Positions 42,307 through 50,936 of a stretch of DNA of 54,505 nucleotides are shown here, piece by piece. The position numbers were made by a program, and so were the translations under genes. The notes under the pieces were generated by a model that made no database searches, was not told the origin of the DNA, and worked only from the letters and a program-made list of their open reading frames with translations. The stretch lies in the NCBI GenBank assembly GCA_937891825.1, contig CALAHN010000060.1, positions 1 through 54,505 of the forward strand, read 5' to 3'. The DNA is from an uncultured Alphaproteobacteria bacterium (GTDB lineage Bacteria; Pseudomonadota; Alphaproteobacteria; Bin95). Position 1 is the stretch's first letter. Each line of letters opens with the position of its first letter.

Positions 42307-44253
42307 ATGCCGAGCGACGCTCTGGCGAACGCCACTGTGGAAGTCACCCTGCCGGACGGCGCCAAGCGCACGTTGACGGCGGGCGCCACGGGGGCGGACC
42401 TCGCTGGCGATATTTCCAAAAGCCTGCAGAAGCAGGCGATCGCGATCAAGCTGGACGGCAAGGTGGTCGACCTTGCGACTCGCTTGCCGCATGGCGCGGC
42501 TGTGGAGATCGTCACGCCCCAAAGCCCGGAAGCGCTTGAGCTTTACCGCCACGATTGCGCCCACGTCCTGGCGGAAGCGGTGCAGGAACTTTTCCCCGGC
42601 ACGCAAGTCACTATCGGCCCGTCGATCGAGAACGGCTTCTACTACGATTTCGCGCGCGATGAACCCTTTACGCCGGAAGACCTCGAGGGCATCGACGCCA
42701 AGATGCGCGAGATCATCCGTCGCAACGAAGCGTTCCAGCCCGAGGAATGGGATCGCAACGAGGCGATCGCATTTTTTGAAGCCCGCGGCGAAGCATACAA
42801 GGCGGAGCTCATCCGTGATCTTCCCGAGAGCGAGGTGATCTCGATCTATCGCCAGGGCGATTGGATCGACCTTTGCCGGGGGCCGCACATGCCCTCGACC
42901 GGCCGGGTCGGCGAGGCGTTCAAGCTGATGAGCGTCGCTGGCGCCTACTGGCGCGGCGACCACCGGAACGCCATGCTGCAGCGGATCTATGGCACCGCCT
43001 GGCGGACGCCGAAGGAGCTTGCCGCCTATCTCACCATGCTGGAGGAAGCGGAGAAGCGCGACCATCGGCGCCTCGGCCGCGAGATGGGCTTGTTCCATTT
43101 GCAGGAAGAGGCGGCCGGCTCGATCTTCTGGCACGCCAAGGGCTGGACCCTGTATCGCCAGTGCGAGACCTATATGCGCGCGCGGCTGGAGCGTGAAGGC
43201 TATTTCGAGGTGAAGACCCCGCAATTGGTGGATCGCTCGCTCTGGGAAGCGTCGGGCCACTGGGAAAAATTCCGCGAGCATATGTTCACTGCCGAAACCG
43301 AGGACGAACGCATCCTCGCCCTGAAGCCGATGAACTGTCCTTGCCATGTGCAGATCTTCAAGCAGGGCCTCAAGAGTTATCGCGATCTTCCGATGCGGAT
43401 GGCGGAATTCGGTTCCTGCCACCGCAATGAATCGTCCGGCTCCCTGCATGGCATCATGCGGGTGCGGGCATTCACTCAAGACGACGCGCATATCTTCGCG
43501 ACGGAAGACCAGATCACTGACGAATGCCGGTCGTTCTGCGCCCTGCTGCTCTCGGTCTACAAGGATTTCGGCTTTACCGACGTCAAGGTGAAGTTCTCCG
43601 ACCGGCCGGAAGTCCGGGCGGGGGCGGACGCGGTTTGGGACAAGGCCGAGAAAGCCTTGATGGACGCGGTCGTCGCCAGCGGCATCGATGTAGAATTAAA
43701 TCCGGGCGAGGGCGCATTTTACGGCCCGAAGCTCGAGTTCGTTCTGCGCGATGCGATTGGCCGGGACTGGCAATGCGGCACCTTCCAGGTCGACTTCGTG
43801 CTGCCTGATCGCCTGGGCGCCAGCTATATCGGCGAGGATAGCCAGCGCCATACGCCGGTCATGCTGCATCGGGCGATTCTGGGGTCGTTCGAACGCTTCA
43901 TCGGCATCCTGATCGAGAATTATGCCGGGCGTCTGCCGCTCTGGCTGGCGCCGGTGCAGGCGACTGTCGCGACGATCGTCTCCGATGCGGACGCCTATGC
44001 CCACGACGTGCTGGCCAAGTTGAAGGCTGCCGAGATTCGGGCCGATCTCGATATCCGCAACGAGAAAATCAACTACAAGGTTCGGGAGCACAGTCTCGCC
44101 AAAACCCCGATCATGCTGGTCGTCGGCCGGCGCGAGGCGGAGGAAGGCACGGTGGCGCTACGTCGGCTTGGCGGCAGGGATCAGGAAACCCTTGCGCTTG
44201 ACTTAGCGATTGCTACCCTTAAAGAAGAGGCCAAGATGCCGTCAGTCCAATAA
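42307..44253 (+). CDS. thrS: Threonyl-tRNA synthetase
   Basis: 648 residues, full length. The N-terminal TGS domain ([16 protein letters not shown]) is followed by the editing domain with [17 protein letters not shown]. The class II catalytic core has [10 protein letters not shown] and [11 protein letters not shown] (motif 2), with the zinc-binding Cys and His. The C-terminal anticodon-binding domain is [17 protein letters not shown]. It attaches threonine to tRNA-Thr. infC follows as in many bacteria. Confidence 0.98.
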   Translation: MPSDALANATVEVTLPDGAKRTLTAGATGADLAGDISKSLQKQAIAIKLDGKVVDLATRLPHGAAVEIVTPQSPEALELYRHDCAHVLAEAVQELFPGTQVTIGPSIENGFYYDFARDEPFTPEDLEGIDAKMREIIRRNEAFQPEEWDRNEAIAFFEARGEAYKAELIRDLPESEVISIYRQGDWIDLCRGPHMPSTGRVGEAFKLMSVAGAYWRGDHRNAMLQRIYGTAWRTPKELAAYLTMLEEAEKRDHRRLGREMGLFHLQEEAAGSIFWHAKGWTLYRQCETYMRARLEREGYFEVKTPQLVDRSLWEASGHWEKFREHMFTAETEDERILALKPMNCPCHVQIFKQGLKSYRDLPMRMAEFGSCHRNESSGSLHGIMRVRAFTQDDAHIFATEDQITDECRSFCALLLSVYKDFGFTDVKVKFSDRPEVRAGADAVWDKAEKALMDAVVASGIDVELNPGEGAFYGPKLEFVLRDAIGRDWQCGTFQVDFVLPDRLGASYIGEDSQRHTPVMLHRAILGSFERFIGILIENYAGRLPLWLAPVQATVATIVSDADAYAHDVLAKLKAAEIRADLDIRNEKINYKVREHSLAKTPIMLVVGRREAEEGTVALRRLGGRDQETLALDLAIATLKEEAKMPSVQ

Positions 44254-44289
44254 TGGCTTGACGGACGTTTTTTAAATCCGCCGCCGAAG

Positions 44290-44321
44290 GCGCGCCAGGG
44301 ACTGGAAATTCCTTGGCGCGC
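44290..44321 (+). promoter_or_regulatory. Stem-loop between thrS and infC
   Basis: GCGCGCCAGGGA pairs with TCCTTGGCGCGC (one G-T) around an eight-base loop, a 12-bp helix. There is no U-tract right after it. It may be a terminator of thrS read-through or part of the infC leader, 35 bases before the infC start. Confidence 0.45.
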
Positions 44322-44356
44322 GCTTGTGACACGGCGGCAAATCAGGAGTTCGATCC

Positions 44357-44893
44357 ATAGCGCGTCCACACATGCAAGCGCCGCCCTCGAAGGATGGCCC
44401 CCGTATTAATGAAGATATCGAAAGCCGGAGCGTACGCCTCGTCGGCGTCGACGGAGAGATGTTGGGGGTCGTGACCCGCATGGCCGCGCTCGACGCCGCC
44501 GCCGCCGCCGGTCTCGACCTGGTGGAAGTTTCGCCGAATGCGGAGCCGCCGGTCTGTAAGCTCCTGGACTATGGGCGCTTCAAGTACGAAGCCCAGAAAA
44601 AGAAAAACGAAGCCCGCAAGAAGCAGAAGGTGATCGAGGTCAAGGAGATCAAGCTGCGTCCGGGCATCGAGCAGCATGACTACGAGATCAAGATGAAGGC
44701 GGCGCGCAAGTTCCTGGAGAACGGCGACAAGGTCAAGGTCACCATGCGCTTCCGGGGCCGCGAGCTGGCGCACCAGGATATCGGCGCGCGGGTTCTGGTC
44801 AGGGTCAGGGACGAGTTCGACGAATTGGCGAAGGTGGAACAGCTGCCGCGCATGGAAGGCCGGCAGATGGTCATGGTCATCGCGCCGCGCTGA
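44357..44893 (+). CDS. infC: Translation initiation factor IF-3 (AUA start likely)
   Basis: 178 residues. The N-domain is [20 protein letters not shown] and the C-domain [20 protein letters not shown]. The first ATG (44372) has no ribosome-binding site at normal distance. In the same frame, ATA at 44357 lies exactly eight bases after AGGAG (44344-44348) and gives an N-terminus [11 protein letters not shown] that looks normal for alphaproteobacterial IF-3. Rare AUU/AUA starts are the basis of IF-3 self-control in other bacteria, so I use it. It binds the 30S subunit and checks initiation codons. rpmI and rplT do not follow here. Confidence 0.93.
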   Translation: MARPHMQAPPSKDGPRINEDIESRSVRLVGVDGEMLGVVTRMAALDAAAAAGLDLVEVSPNAEPPVCKLLDYGRFKYEAQKKKNEARKKQKVIEVKEIKLRPGIEQHDYEIKMKAARKFLENGDKVKVTMRFRGRELAHQDIGARVLVRVRDEFDELAKVEQLPRMEGRQMVMVIAPR

Positions 44894-44920
44894 TCGGCCG
44901 TCGCGCAGAACGACGATTGA

Positions 44921-44985
44921 AGCGCCAGCTAGGAGATGGGCGTGCTCAAGTGAGAGCGCGCCTGCCTCCCGGCTGGCGCTTTTTC
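44921..44985 (+). terminator. Rho-independent terminator of infC
   Basis: AGCGCCAGC pairs with GCTGGCGCT, enclosing a 42-base region that can itself pair (GGAG with CTCC), and is followed by TTTTC. It lies between the convergent infC and EI24 genes. Confidence 0.8.
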
Positions 44986-44987
44986 GT

Positions 44988-45713
44988 TTAGACGATGCGG
45001 ACGTCGGTCAAGGCTTCCGGCCGCCAGACCCGATGGAAGCGGTGGGTCATATAGGCGGACGCGATGATCGGGCCGGCGAAATTGACGATCGGTATCGTGA
45101 ACAGCACCGTCAGCACGATGCCGTCAGCCATGTTCCACCCAAGCTTCCGCTTGCGCAACACGACCGCCTGTTCCGGCGTCATCCGGCGCAGCGCCACAAG
45201 CTCGAAATATTCCCGCCCGAGCAGGTATCCGTTGACGAGGTAATAGGGGATCGGCGCAAGCGGCGTCGCGACCAGCAGCAGGATGAGCCAGACGAACAGC
45301 AGCGCGAGATTGAGGCCAAGCACCACGAGCGTCAGGCGGAGCGCGGTCGCAATGATCTCGCCGACGCGCTGGCGGCGGCCGGGCGCCAGGTTCGGATAGT
45401 GTTTCGCTTCGACCGCGTCCGCGACTGCATCCAGAAACAGCGACTGCAAGCCGATTGCGGCCGCCGGAAACAGCATGATCGCGATGACGACGCCCAGGGC
45501 GACAGCGGCGCTATCGATCAACCAGGCCAGGGCGCGGTCCAGCAATGAGAATCCGAAGACCCCGCCGCCAAGGTCCAGCGAGGTCAGGCCCCATACAGCC
45601 AGGGCCGACAGCACGGCCAGCAGGAGCACGGCCGAGATCAGGCTGAGAACCAGCGGCTTCAAGAGCCGCGGATCGCGAAGTTGCGCGATCGCGCGGGAAA
45701 GGTCGTGCAGCAT
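44988..45713 (-). CDS. EI24/CysZ-like membrane protein
   Basis: 241 residues with about four to five hydrophobic segments (SLISAVLLLAVLSALAVWGL, LVVLGLNLALLFVWLILLL). The conserved C-terminal motif LLGREYFELVALRRMTPEQA matches the EI24 (PF07264) family. GGAGG precedes the ATG by nine bases. CysZ is a sulfate channel, but the wider family is uncharacterised and the context (adenosine kinase) gives no hint. Confidence 0.85.
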   Translation of the reverse strand: MLHDLSRAIAQLRDPRLLKPLVLSLISAVLLLAVLSALAVWGLTSLDLGGGVFGFSLLDRALAWLIDSAAVALGVVIAIMLFPAAAIGLQSLFLDAVADAVEAKHYPNLAPGRRQRVGEIIATALRLTLVVLGLNLALLFVWLILLLVATPLAPIPYYLVNGYLLGREYFELVALRRMTPEQAVVLRKRKLGWNMADGIVLTVLFTIPIVNFAGPIIASAYMTHRFHRVWRPEALTDVRIV

Positions 45714-45798
45714 CGCTCATTTCCTCCGGGGATGCGGCTGGCGGCGTCGCGTAAGCCCGTTATACTCCGGCCCGATTCGAAATTGGAGTTCTGGGTTT

Positions 45799-46791
45799 AT
45801 GTCGATCAAGGCGCTGGACGTTATCGCCATTGGCAATGCGATCGTCGATGTGATCGCTGCCGTAGACGATGCGTTTATCGCCGCCGAGGGCATGGCCAAG
45901 GGCGGCATGACCCTGATCGACGCCGGAACGGCCGCCGCCGTTTATAGCCGGATGGGGCCAGCGCGGGAAATTTCGGGCGGGTCGGCGGCGAATACCGCCG
46001 CTGGGATCGCGTCCTTCGGCGGGCAGGCGGGCTTCGTCGGCCGCGTGCGCGACGACCAATTGGGCAATATCTTCGCCCATGACATTCGCGCAGGCGGCGT
46101 CGAGTTTTCCACGGCGCCCGCGACCATGGGCATGCCGACGGCGCGCTGCTTCGTCTTCGTGACGCCCGACGCGCAGCGCACCATGATGACGTTTCTCGGC
46201 GCATCGACCGAAATTACGCCGGATGATGTGGCCCCGGCGATCATCGGCCGCGCGGGCATCCTCTATATTGAAGGCTATCTCTGGGATGCGCCGCCGGCCA
46301 AGGCGGCGGTCCTGAAAGCTATTCAGGCGATGCGGGCGAGCGGCGGCAAGGTCGCGCTAACGCTTTCGGACAGTTTCTGCGTCGAACGCCACCGGGCGGA
46401 GTTTCTGGATCTGCTGGACGCGCACGTGGATATCCTGTTCGCCAATGAGGCGGAAATTGGCGCCCTGTACGAGACGGACGACTTCGCTGCCGCCGCGACA
46501 TTGGCGGGCAAGGCGGTCGCGGTCGCCGCGCTGACCCGGGGCCCCGCCGGGTCCGTCGCGATCGCCGGCGCCGAACGGGTCGAGAGCCCGGCTGAGCCCG
46601 TCGCGAAGATCGTCGATACCACCGGCGCCGGCGATCTTTACGCCGCCGGGTTCCTATTCGGCCAGGCGCTTGGCTATGATCTTGCCGCTTCCGCCCGCTT
46701 GGGCGGCCTTGCGGCTGCTGAGGTGATTTCCCACTTCGGCGCCAGACCGGAGCAGTCGCTTGCCGACATCGCCCGCGCCCACGGCCTCTAG
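45799..46791 (+). CDS. Adenosine kinase (PfkB family)
   Basis: 330 residues of the ribokinase/PfkB fold. The N-terminal substrate motif is VIAIGNAIVDVIAAVDD, followed by REISGGSAANTAAGIASFGG. The catalytic anion-hole DTTGAGDLYAAGFLFG is near the C-terminus, with the catalytic Asp in DTTGAGD. The start ATG has GGAG ten bases upstream. It phosphorylates adenosine (or a related nucleoside) to AMP. The next gene overlaps it by 32 bases. Confidence 0.9.
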   Translation: MSIKALDVIAIGNAIVDVIAAVDDAFIAAEGMAKGGMTLIDAGTAAAVYSRMGPAREISGGSAANTAAGIASFGGQAGFVGRVRDDQLGNIFAHDIRAGGVEFSTAPATMGMPTARCFVFVTPDAQRTMMTFLGASTEITPDDVAPAIIGRAGILYIEGYLWDAPPAKAAVLKAIQAMRASGGKVALTLSDSFCVERHRAEFLDLLDAHVDILFANEAEIGALYETDDFAAAATLAGKAVAVAALTRGPAGSVAIAGAERVESPAEPVAKIVDTTGAGDLYAAGFLFGQALGYDLAASARLGGLAAAEVISHFGARPEQSLADIARAHGL

Positions 46792-48490
46792 AGGCAAGCC
46801 ACTCGGCGTCGGCCCCGTCGCGTTTCGGGTTCGCCTGGCATCCGGCCTTGTGCTCTTCGCGTTTGTCCTGACGCATTACCTCAATCACGCGCTTGGGTTG
46901 ATATCGTTTGCGGCGATGGAGCAGGGGCGCCTGGTCTTCATTGCGTTCTGGCGCTTCCCGCCGATCGAGATCGCGCTGGCTGCAAGTCTGGTCGCCCATG
47001 TGGTTCTGGCGCTTCTGAAAGCCGCCCAGTCGCGAACCTTCAAGATGCGGCGGTCGGAATGGGCGCAGCTTGTGCTGGGGCTGACGCTGCCCTTCCTGTT
47101 GGCGGAGCATATTCTGGGCACGCGCGGCTTGTCGCTGCGCGATGGCCTGATTGACAGCTATGCCTGGACAGTCTGGGCGCTCTGGCCCGCCAAGGCGATC
47201 CCACAGACCTTCGCGCTTTTTGCGGTCTGGGCGCACGGTTGCATCGGCGTGCATTTCTGGCTGCGCCTGAAGCAATGGTATCCGCCCTTTGCGCCATGGC
47301 TGCTGGGGGCGGCGGTGCTCTGCCCCGTGCTCGCGTATCTGGGCTTTGTGGATGCGGGACAGGTCGTTCAGGCGCTCGCCGCGGATCGCGGCTGGGTCCA
47401 GGACATGTTGTTCGACGTGCAGTTTCCGGGCGGCGATGCGGCGGCCTGGGTCGCGACGATGAAGGACCGAACGGCGATCGGCGCCGCGGCCGCCATCCTG
47501 CTGGCCGCCGCATGGCGCACGATGTCCTGGCATCGGGCGCGCCGCCGGCAAGGCATCGTCATCCGGTATTCCGACGGCAAGCAGGTTCGTGTCGGCCCCG
47601 GCGTGTCGGTGCTGGAAGCCAGCCGGCTTGCGAACATCCCGCATGCCAGCGTCTGCGGCGGCCGCGGACGCTGCTCGACCTGCCGGGTGCGGGTGTCCGA
47701 AGGGCTGGATGCGCTGCCCCCGGCGGACGACGGCGAGTTGAAGGTGTTGAAGCGGGTCAACGCCCCGCATGGGGTCCGGTTGGCGTGCCAACTCCGGCCG
47801 GTCAAGGACATCGGCGTCGCCTTGCTGCTGCCGCCGACAGCGACGACGAAGGATGCGGGCAAGCGCGCGGAGCATGAAAGCGGCGCCGAGCGCGAGATCG
47901 CGATCATGTTCGTCGATATCCGCGCGTTTACAAAGATTTCGGAGGACAAGCTGCCCTTCGATATCGTCTTCCTGTTGAACCAGTATTTCCGCTCGATGGG
48001 CCAGGCGATCGAGGAGAATGGCGGCCGGTTGGACAAGTTTATCGGCGACGGCATCATGGCGCTGTTCGGCATCGAAGCCGGGCCGAATGTCGGCTGTCGG
48101 CAGGCGCTTGCGGCGACGGCGAAGATGTCCGAGGTGCTGGACGAATTGAACCGCACCCTGGCGAACGACTTGGATCAGCCGCTGCGCATCGGCATCGGCC
48201 TGCATGTCGGCTCGGTGATCGTCGGGGAGATGGGCTATAGCGACACGCGGTCGATCACTGCCATCGGCGACGCCGTCAATGTCGCGAGCCGCCTGGAGCC
48301 GATGACCAAGGATTTCAAGGCCGAGGCGGTGGTGTCCAGCGAGGTTCTGGCGAAGGCAGGCGTGCCGACGGCGGGCCTGGAGGCGGCGACGGTCGATGTG
48401 CGCGGCCGTGAACAGCCGCTTGAGGTCATCGTCCTGAAGCTCGGCAGGGAACTCAGGACGCATCTGGACGCCGCCGGAGCGGAGGGATGA
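46760..48490 (+). CDS. Membrane adenylate cyclase with 2Fe-2S ferredoxin domain
   Basis: 576 residues in three parts. Residues 20-255 form a membrane anchor with several helices carrying His39, His43, His80, His117, His159 and His165, as in succinate:quinone-reductase-type haem anchors. Residues 265-360 form a plant-type ferredoxin with Cys299, Cys305, Cys308 and Cys343. Residues 375-560 form a class III cyclase with metal Asp386 and Asp430, Lys426 and Thr500 for adenine, and Asn507/Arg511 for the transition state. It makes cAMP. The closest described design known to me is the quinone-responsive diheme CyaC of Sinorhizobium. It starts with TTG, 32 bases inside the adenosine kinase gene; another start is possible but the frame is clear. 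Confidence 0.9.
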   Translation: MPTSPAPTASRGKPLGVGPVAFRVRLASGLVLFAFVLTHYLNHALGLISFAAMEQGRLVFIAFWRFPPIEIALAASLVAHVVLALLKAAQSRTFKMRRSEWAQLVLGLTLPFLLAEHILGTRGLSLRDGLIDSYAWTVWALWPAKAIPQTFALFAVWAHGCIGVHFWLRLKQWYPPFAPWLLGAAVLCPVLAYLGFVDAGQVVQALAADRGWVQDMLFDVQFPGGDAAAWVATMKDRTAIGAAAAILLAAAWRTMSWHRARRRQGIVIRYSDGKQVRVGPGVSVLEASRLANIPHASVCGGRGRCSTCRVRVSEGLDALPPADDGELKVLKRVNAPHGVRLACQLRPVKDIGVALLLPPTATTKDAGKRAEHESGAEREIAIMFVDIRAFTKISEDKLPFDIVFLLNQYFRSMGQAIEENGGRLDKFIGDGIMALFGIEAGPNVGCRQALAATAKMSEVLDELNRTLANDLDQPLRIGIGLHVGSVIVGEMGYSDTRSITAIGDAVNVASRLEPMTKDFKAEAVVSSEVLAKAGVPTAGLEAATVDVRGREQPLEVIVLKLGRELRTHLDAAGAEG

Positions 48491-49818
48491 CCACGTCCGC
48501 CATCGGCCGCGGCTTCGGCGTCTACCTGCGGCCGCGCTTGCTTCTGATCCTGGCGCTTGGCTTCGCCAGCGGCTTGCCGCTGTTGCTGACCAGTTCGACC
48601 CTGACGATCCGCCTGCGCGAGGCTGGGGTCGATCTGGGCGCGATCGGCGCGTTTTCGCTTGTCGGCATACCCTATTCCCTGAAATTTCTCTGGGCGCCGC
48701 TGCTGGACCGGCTGCCGCTTCCCGGTTTCACGGCGCGCTTCGGGCGGCGGCGCGGCTGGATGCTGGCGATCCATCTGGCCTTGATGGCGGCGATCGCGGC
48801 GCTCGGCATGATCGACCCGGCGACCGGCGGCGTCCTGGTGATCGCGGGCATCGCCCTGATCGTCGCTTTCCTGTCCGCGACCCAGGATATCGTGATCGAC
48901 GCCTACCGCATTGAAGTGCTGAAGAACGAAGAGTTCGGCGCCGGCGCCGCCATGGCGATCTACGGGTTCCGCTGCGGCATGTTGATGGCGACCGTCGGCA
49001 CGCTGTATCTGGCGGACTGGTTCAACTGGGAACTGGCCTACATCGTGACGTCCGCGACGCTGGTGATCGGCATCGCGGCCATCCTCGTCGCGCCGGAGCC
49101 TGAGGGCGCGCCGCCCCTGAGAGCGCCCGAGACGCTCAGCGGTCTGATGACCGACGCCTACTGGGCGCCGCTGAAGGAATTCATGACGCGCGACGGCTGG
49201 CTTGTGCTGTTGCTATTCGTCCTGTTCTTCAAGTTCGGCGACGCCCTGTTGAGCCAAATGACCGGCGCGCTTTATGTCGACCTCGGTTTTGCGAAAAGCA
49301 CGATCGCGAAAGTCGGGAAGCTCTACGGTTTCATCGCGGTCATGGTCGGGACGTTCCTCGGCGGCCTTGGCGTGGTGTATTTTGGCCTAGGGCGGACGTT
49401 GCTGATCGCAGGCGTTCTGCAGGCCATATCCAACATCGGCTTCTGGGTCCTCGCCGGCCTTGGCGCGCTCACCGGGCAGGAAGGCCCGGCGGACATCGAG
49501 ATGCGAATCGAGACGCTCGCCTGGGTCGTCGGCTTCGAGAATTTTGCGACAGGCCTCGGCCAGACGGCGTTCGTCGCCTTCCTGATGACGCTATGCGACC
49601 GGCGCTATACGGCGGCGCAATTCGCCTTGCTGACGTCGATCGTCGCGTTCTCGCCCAAGGTTCTGGTGGCGCCGGTCGGATTTCTGCCGGATGCGGTCGG
49701 TTGGGAAACCTTTTGTCTGTTGACGTCCTTCGCCGCCATCCCCGGTATGCTATTGCTGCTCTGGCTTTTGCGGTCCTATCCCGAAACGTGGCGCATCGCG
49801 CCCAAAGCGGAGGCTTGA
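48487..49818 (+). CDS. AmpG-like MFS permease
   Basis: 443 residues with 12 or more hydrophobic segments, starting at an ATG that overlaps the cyclase stop (ATGA). AmpG-type features are LGFASGLPLLLTSSTLTIRL near the start and ATQDIVIDAYRIEVLKNEE, which is close to the AmpG signature. AmpG imports anhydromuropeptides for peptidoglycan recycling and beta-lactamase induction. The homologue here sits in a unit with the cyclase, so the cargo is a guess. Confidence 0.88.
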   Translation: MTTSAIGRGFGVYLRPRLLLILALGFASGLPLLLTSSTLTIRLREAGVDLGAIGAFSLVGIPYSLKFLWAPLLDRLPLPGFTARFGRRRGWMLAIHLALMAAIAALGMIDPATGGVLVIAGIALIVAFLSATQDIVIDAYRIEVLKNEEFGAGAAMAIYGFRCGMLMATVGTLYLADWFNWELAYIVTSATLVIGIAAILVAPEPEGAPPLRAPETLSGLMTDAYWAPLKEFMTRDGWLVLLLFVLFFKFGDALLSQMTGALYVDLGFAKSTIAKVGKLYGFIAVMVGTFLGGLGVVYFGLGRTLLIAGVLQAISNIGFWVLAGLGALTGQEGPADIEMRIETLAWVVGFENFATGLGQTAFVAFLMTLCDRRYTAAQFALLTSIVAFSPKVLVAPVGFLPDAVGWETFCLLTSFAAIPGMLLLLWLLRSYPETWRIAPKAEA

Positions 49819-49823
49819 ACATC

Positions 49824-50936
49824 ATGCGCGTCGGTGTGCCGAAGGAAATCAAAATCCGGGAATATCGGGTCGGATTGACCCCGATCAGCGTTCGCGAACT
49901 CGTGGTGCATGGCCATCAGGTGCTGGTCGAGACCCAGGCCGGCGTCGGCGCGGGCTACAGGGACGAGCACTATATCGCCGCCGGCGCGACGATCATCGCG
50001 ACCGCCAGGGACGTCTTCGATCAGGCCGACATGGTGGTCAAGGTCAAGGAGCCGCTGCCCGCCGAAATCGCAATGCTGCGCGATGGCCAGACCCTGTTCA
50101 CCTATTTGCATCTGGCGGCCGACAAGCAGCAGACGGAAGGGTTGATGGCGTCGGGCTGCACCGCGATCGCCTATGAAACCGTGACGGATCGCCTGGGCGG
50201 CCTGCCGCTGCTCGCCCCGATGAGCGAGGTCGCGGGCCGCATGGCCGTTCAGGTCGGCGCCCATTGCCTGGAAAAGGAGCAGGGCGGCCGCGGCATGCTG
50301 CTCGGCGGCATCCCCGGCGTCGCCGTCGCGGACGTCGTGGTGATCGGCGGCGGCACGGTCGGCGCGAACGCGGCCCGCATGGCGATGGGCCTGGAAGCGC
50401 GCGTCACGGTTCTGGACAAATCCATCCCGCGCTTGCGCGAGCTTGAACTGCAATATGGCAAGACCCTGAACACGATCTACTCGACCGTCGGCGCGCTGGA
50501 ACACTATCTTGCCCGCGCCGATCTCGTGATCTGCGCCGTGCTCGCGCCCGGCGCCGCCGCGCCGAAGGTCGTGACGCGGGAGATGGTGAAGGGGATGCTG
50601 CCGGGCTCGGTCATCGTCGACGTCGCCATCGACCAGGGCGGCGCCTCGGAAACCAGCCGCCCGACGACCCATGACGACCCGACCTACGTCGTGGACGACG
50701 TGATCCACTATTGCGTCACCAACATGCCGGGGGCCGTCCCGCGGACGTCGACCCAGGGCCTCTGCAACGCGACTCTGCCGTTCGTGACGGCGCTTGCCGA
50801 CAAGGGCTGGCGCCAGGCCCTCAAGGACGATCCGCATCTGGCGGCGGGCCTGAACGTCCACCAGGGCGCCATCACCTATCAAGCTGTCGCCAATGACCTC
50901 AATCTTGCCTATCGACCCCTCAGCGATGTCCTTTGA
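49824..50936 (+). CDS. ald: Alanine dehydrogenase
   Basis: 370 residues, full length. The N-terminal [18 protein letters not shown], the Lys/His catalytic region [10 protein letters not shown] and [12 protein letters not shown], and the NAD loop [20 protein letters not shown] are typical. It converts L-alanine to pyruvate and ammonia with NAD. It is six bases after the AmpG-like gene and overlaps recQ, so it lies within the same transcription unit. Confidence 0.95.
   Translation: MRVGVPKEIKIREYRVGLTPISVRELVVHGHQVLVETQAGVGAGYRDEHYIAAGATIIATARDVFDQADMVVKVKEPLPAEIAMLRDGQTLFTYLHLAADKQQTEGLMASGCTAIAYETVTDRLGGLPLLAPMSEVAGRMAVQVGAHCLEKEQGGRGMLLGGIPGVAVADVVVIGGGTVGANAARMAMGLEARVTVLDKSIPRLRELELQYGKTLNTIYSTVGALEHYLARADLVICAVLAPGAAAPKVVTREMVKGMLPGSVIVDVAIDQGGASETSRPTTHDDPTYVVDDVIHYCVTNMPGAVPRTSTQGLCNATLPFVTALADKGWRQALKDDPHLAAGLNVHQGAITYQAVANDLNLAYRPLSDVL

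Noticed and set aside
44894-44988. rpmI-rplT after infC
   Set aside because: Only a terminator and then a convergent EI24 gene follow; no ribosomal-protein frame is present.
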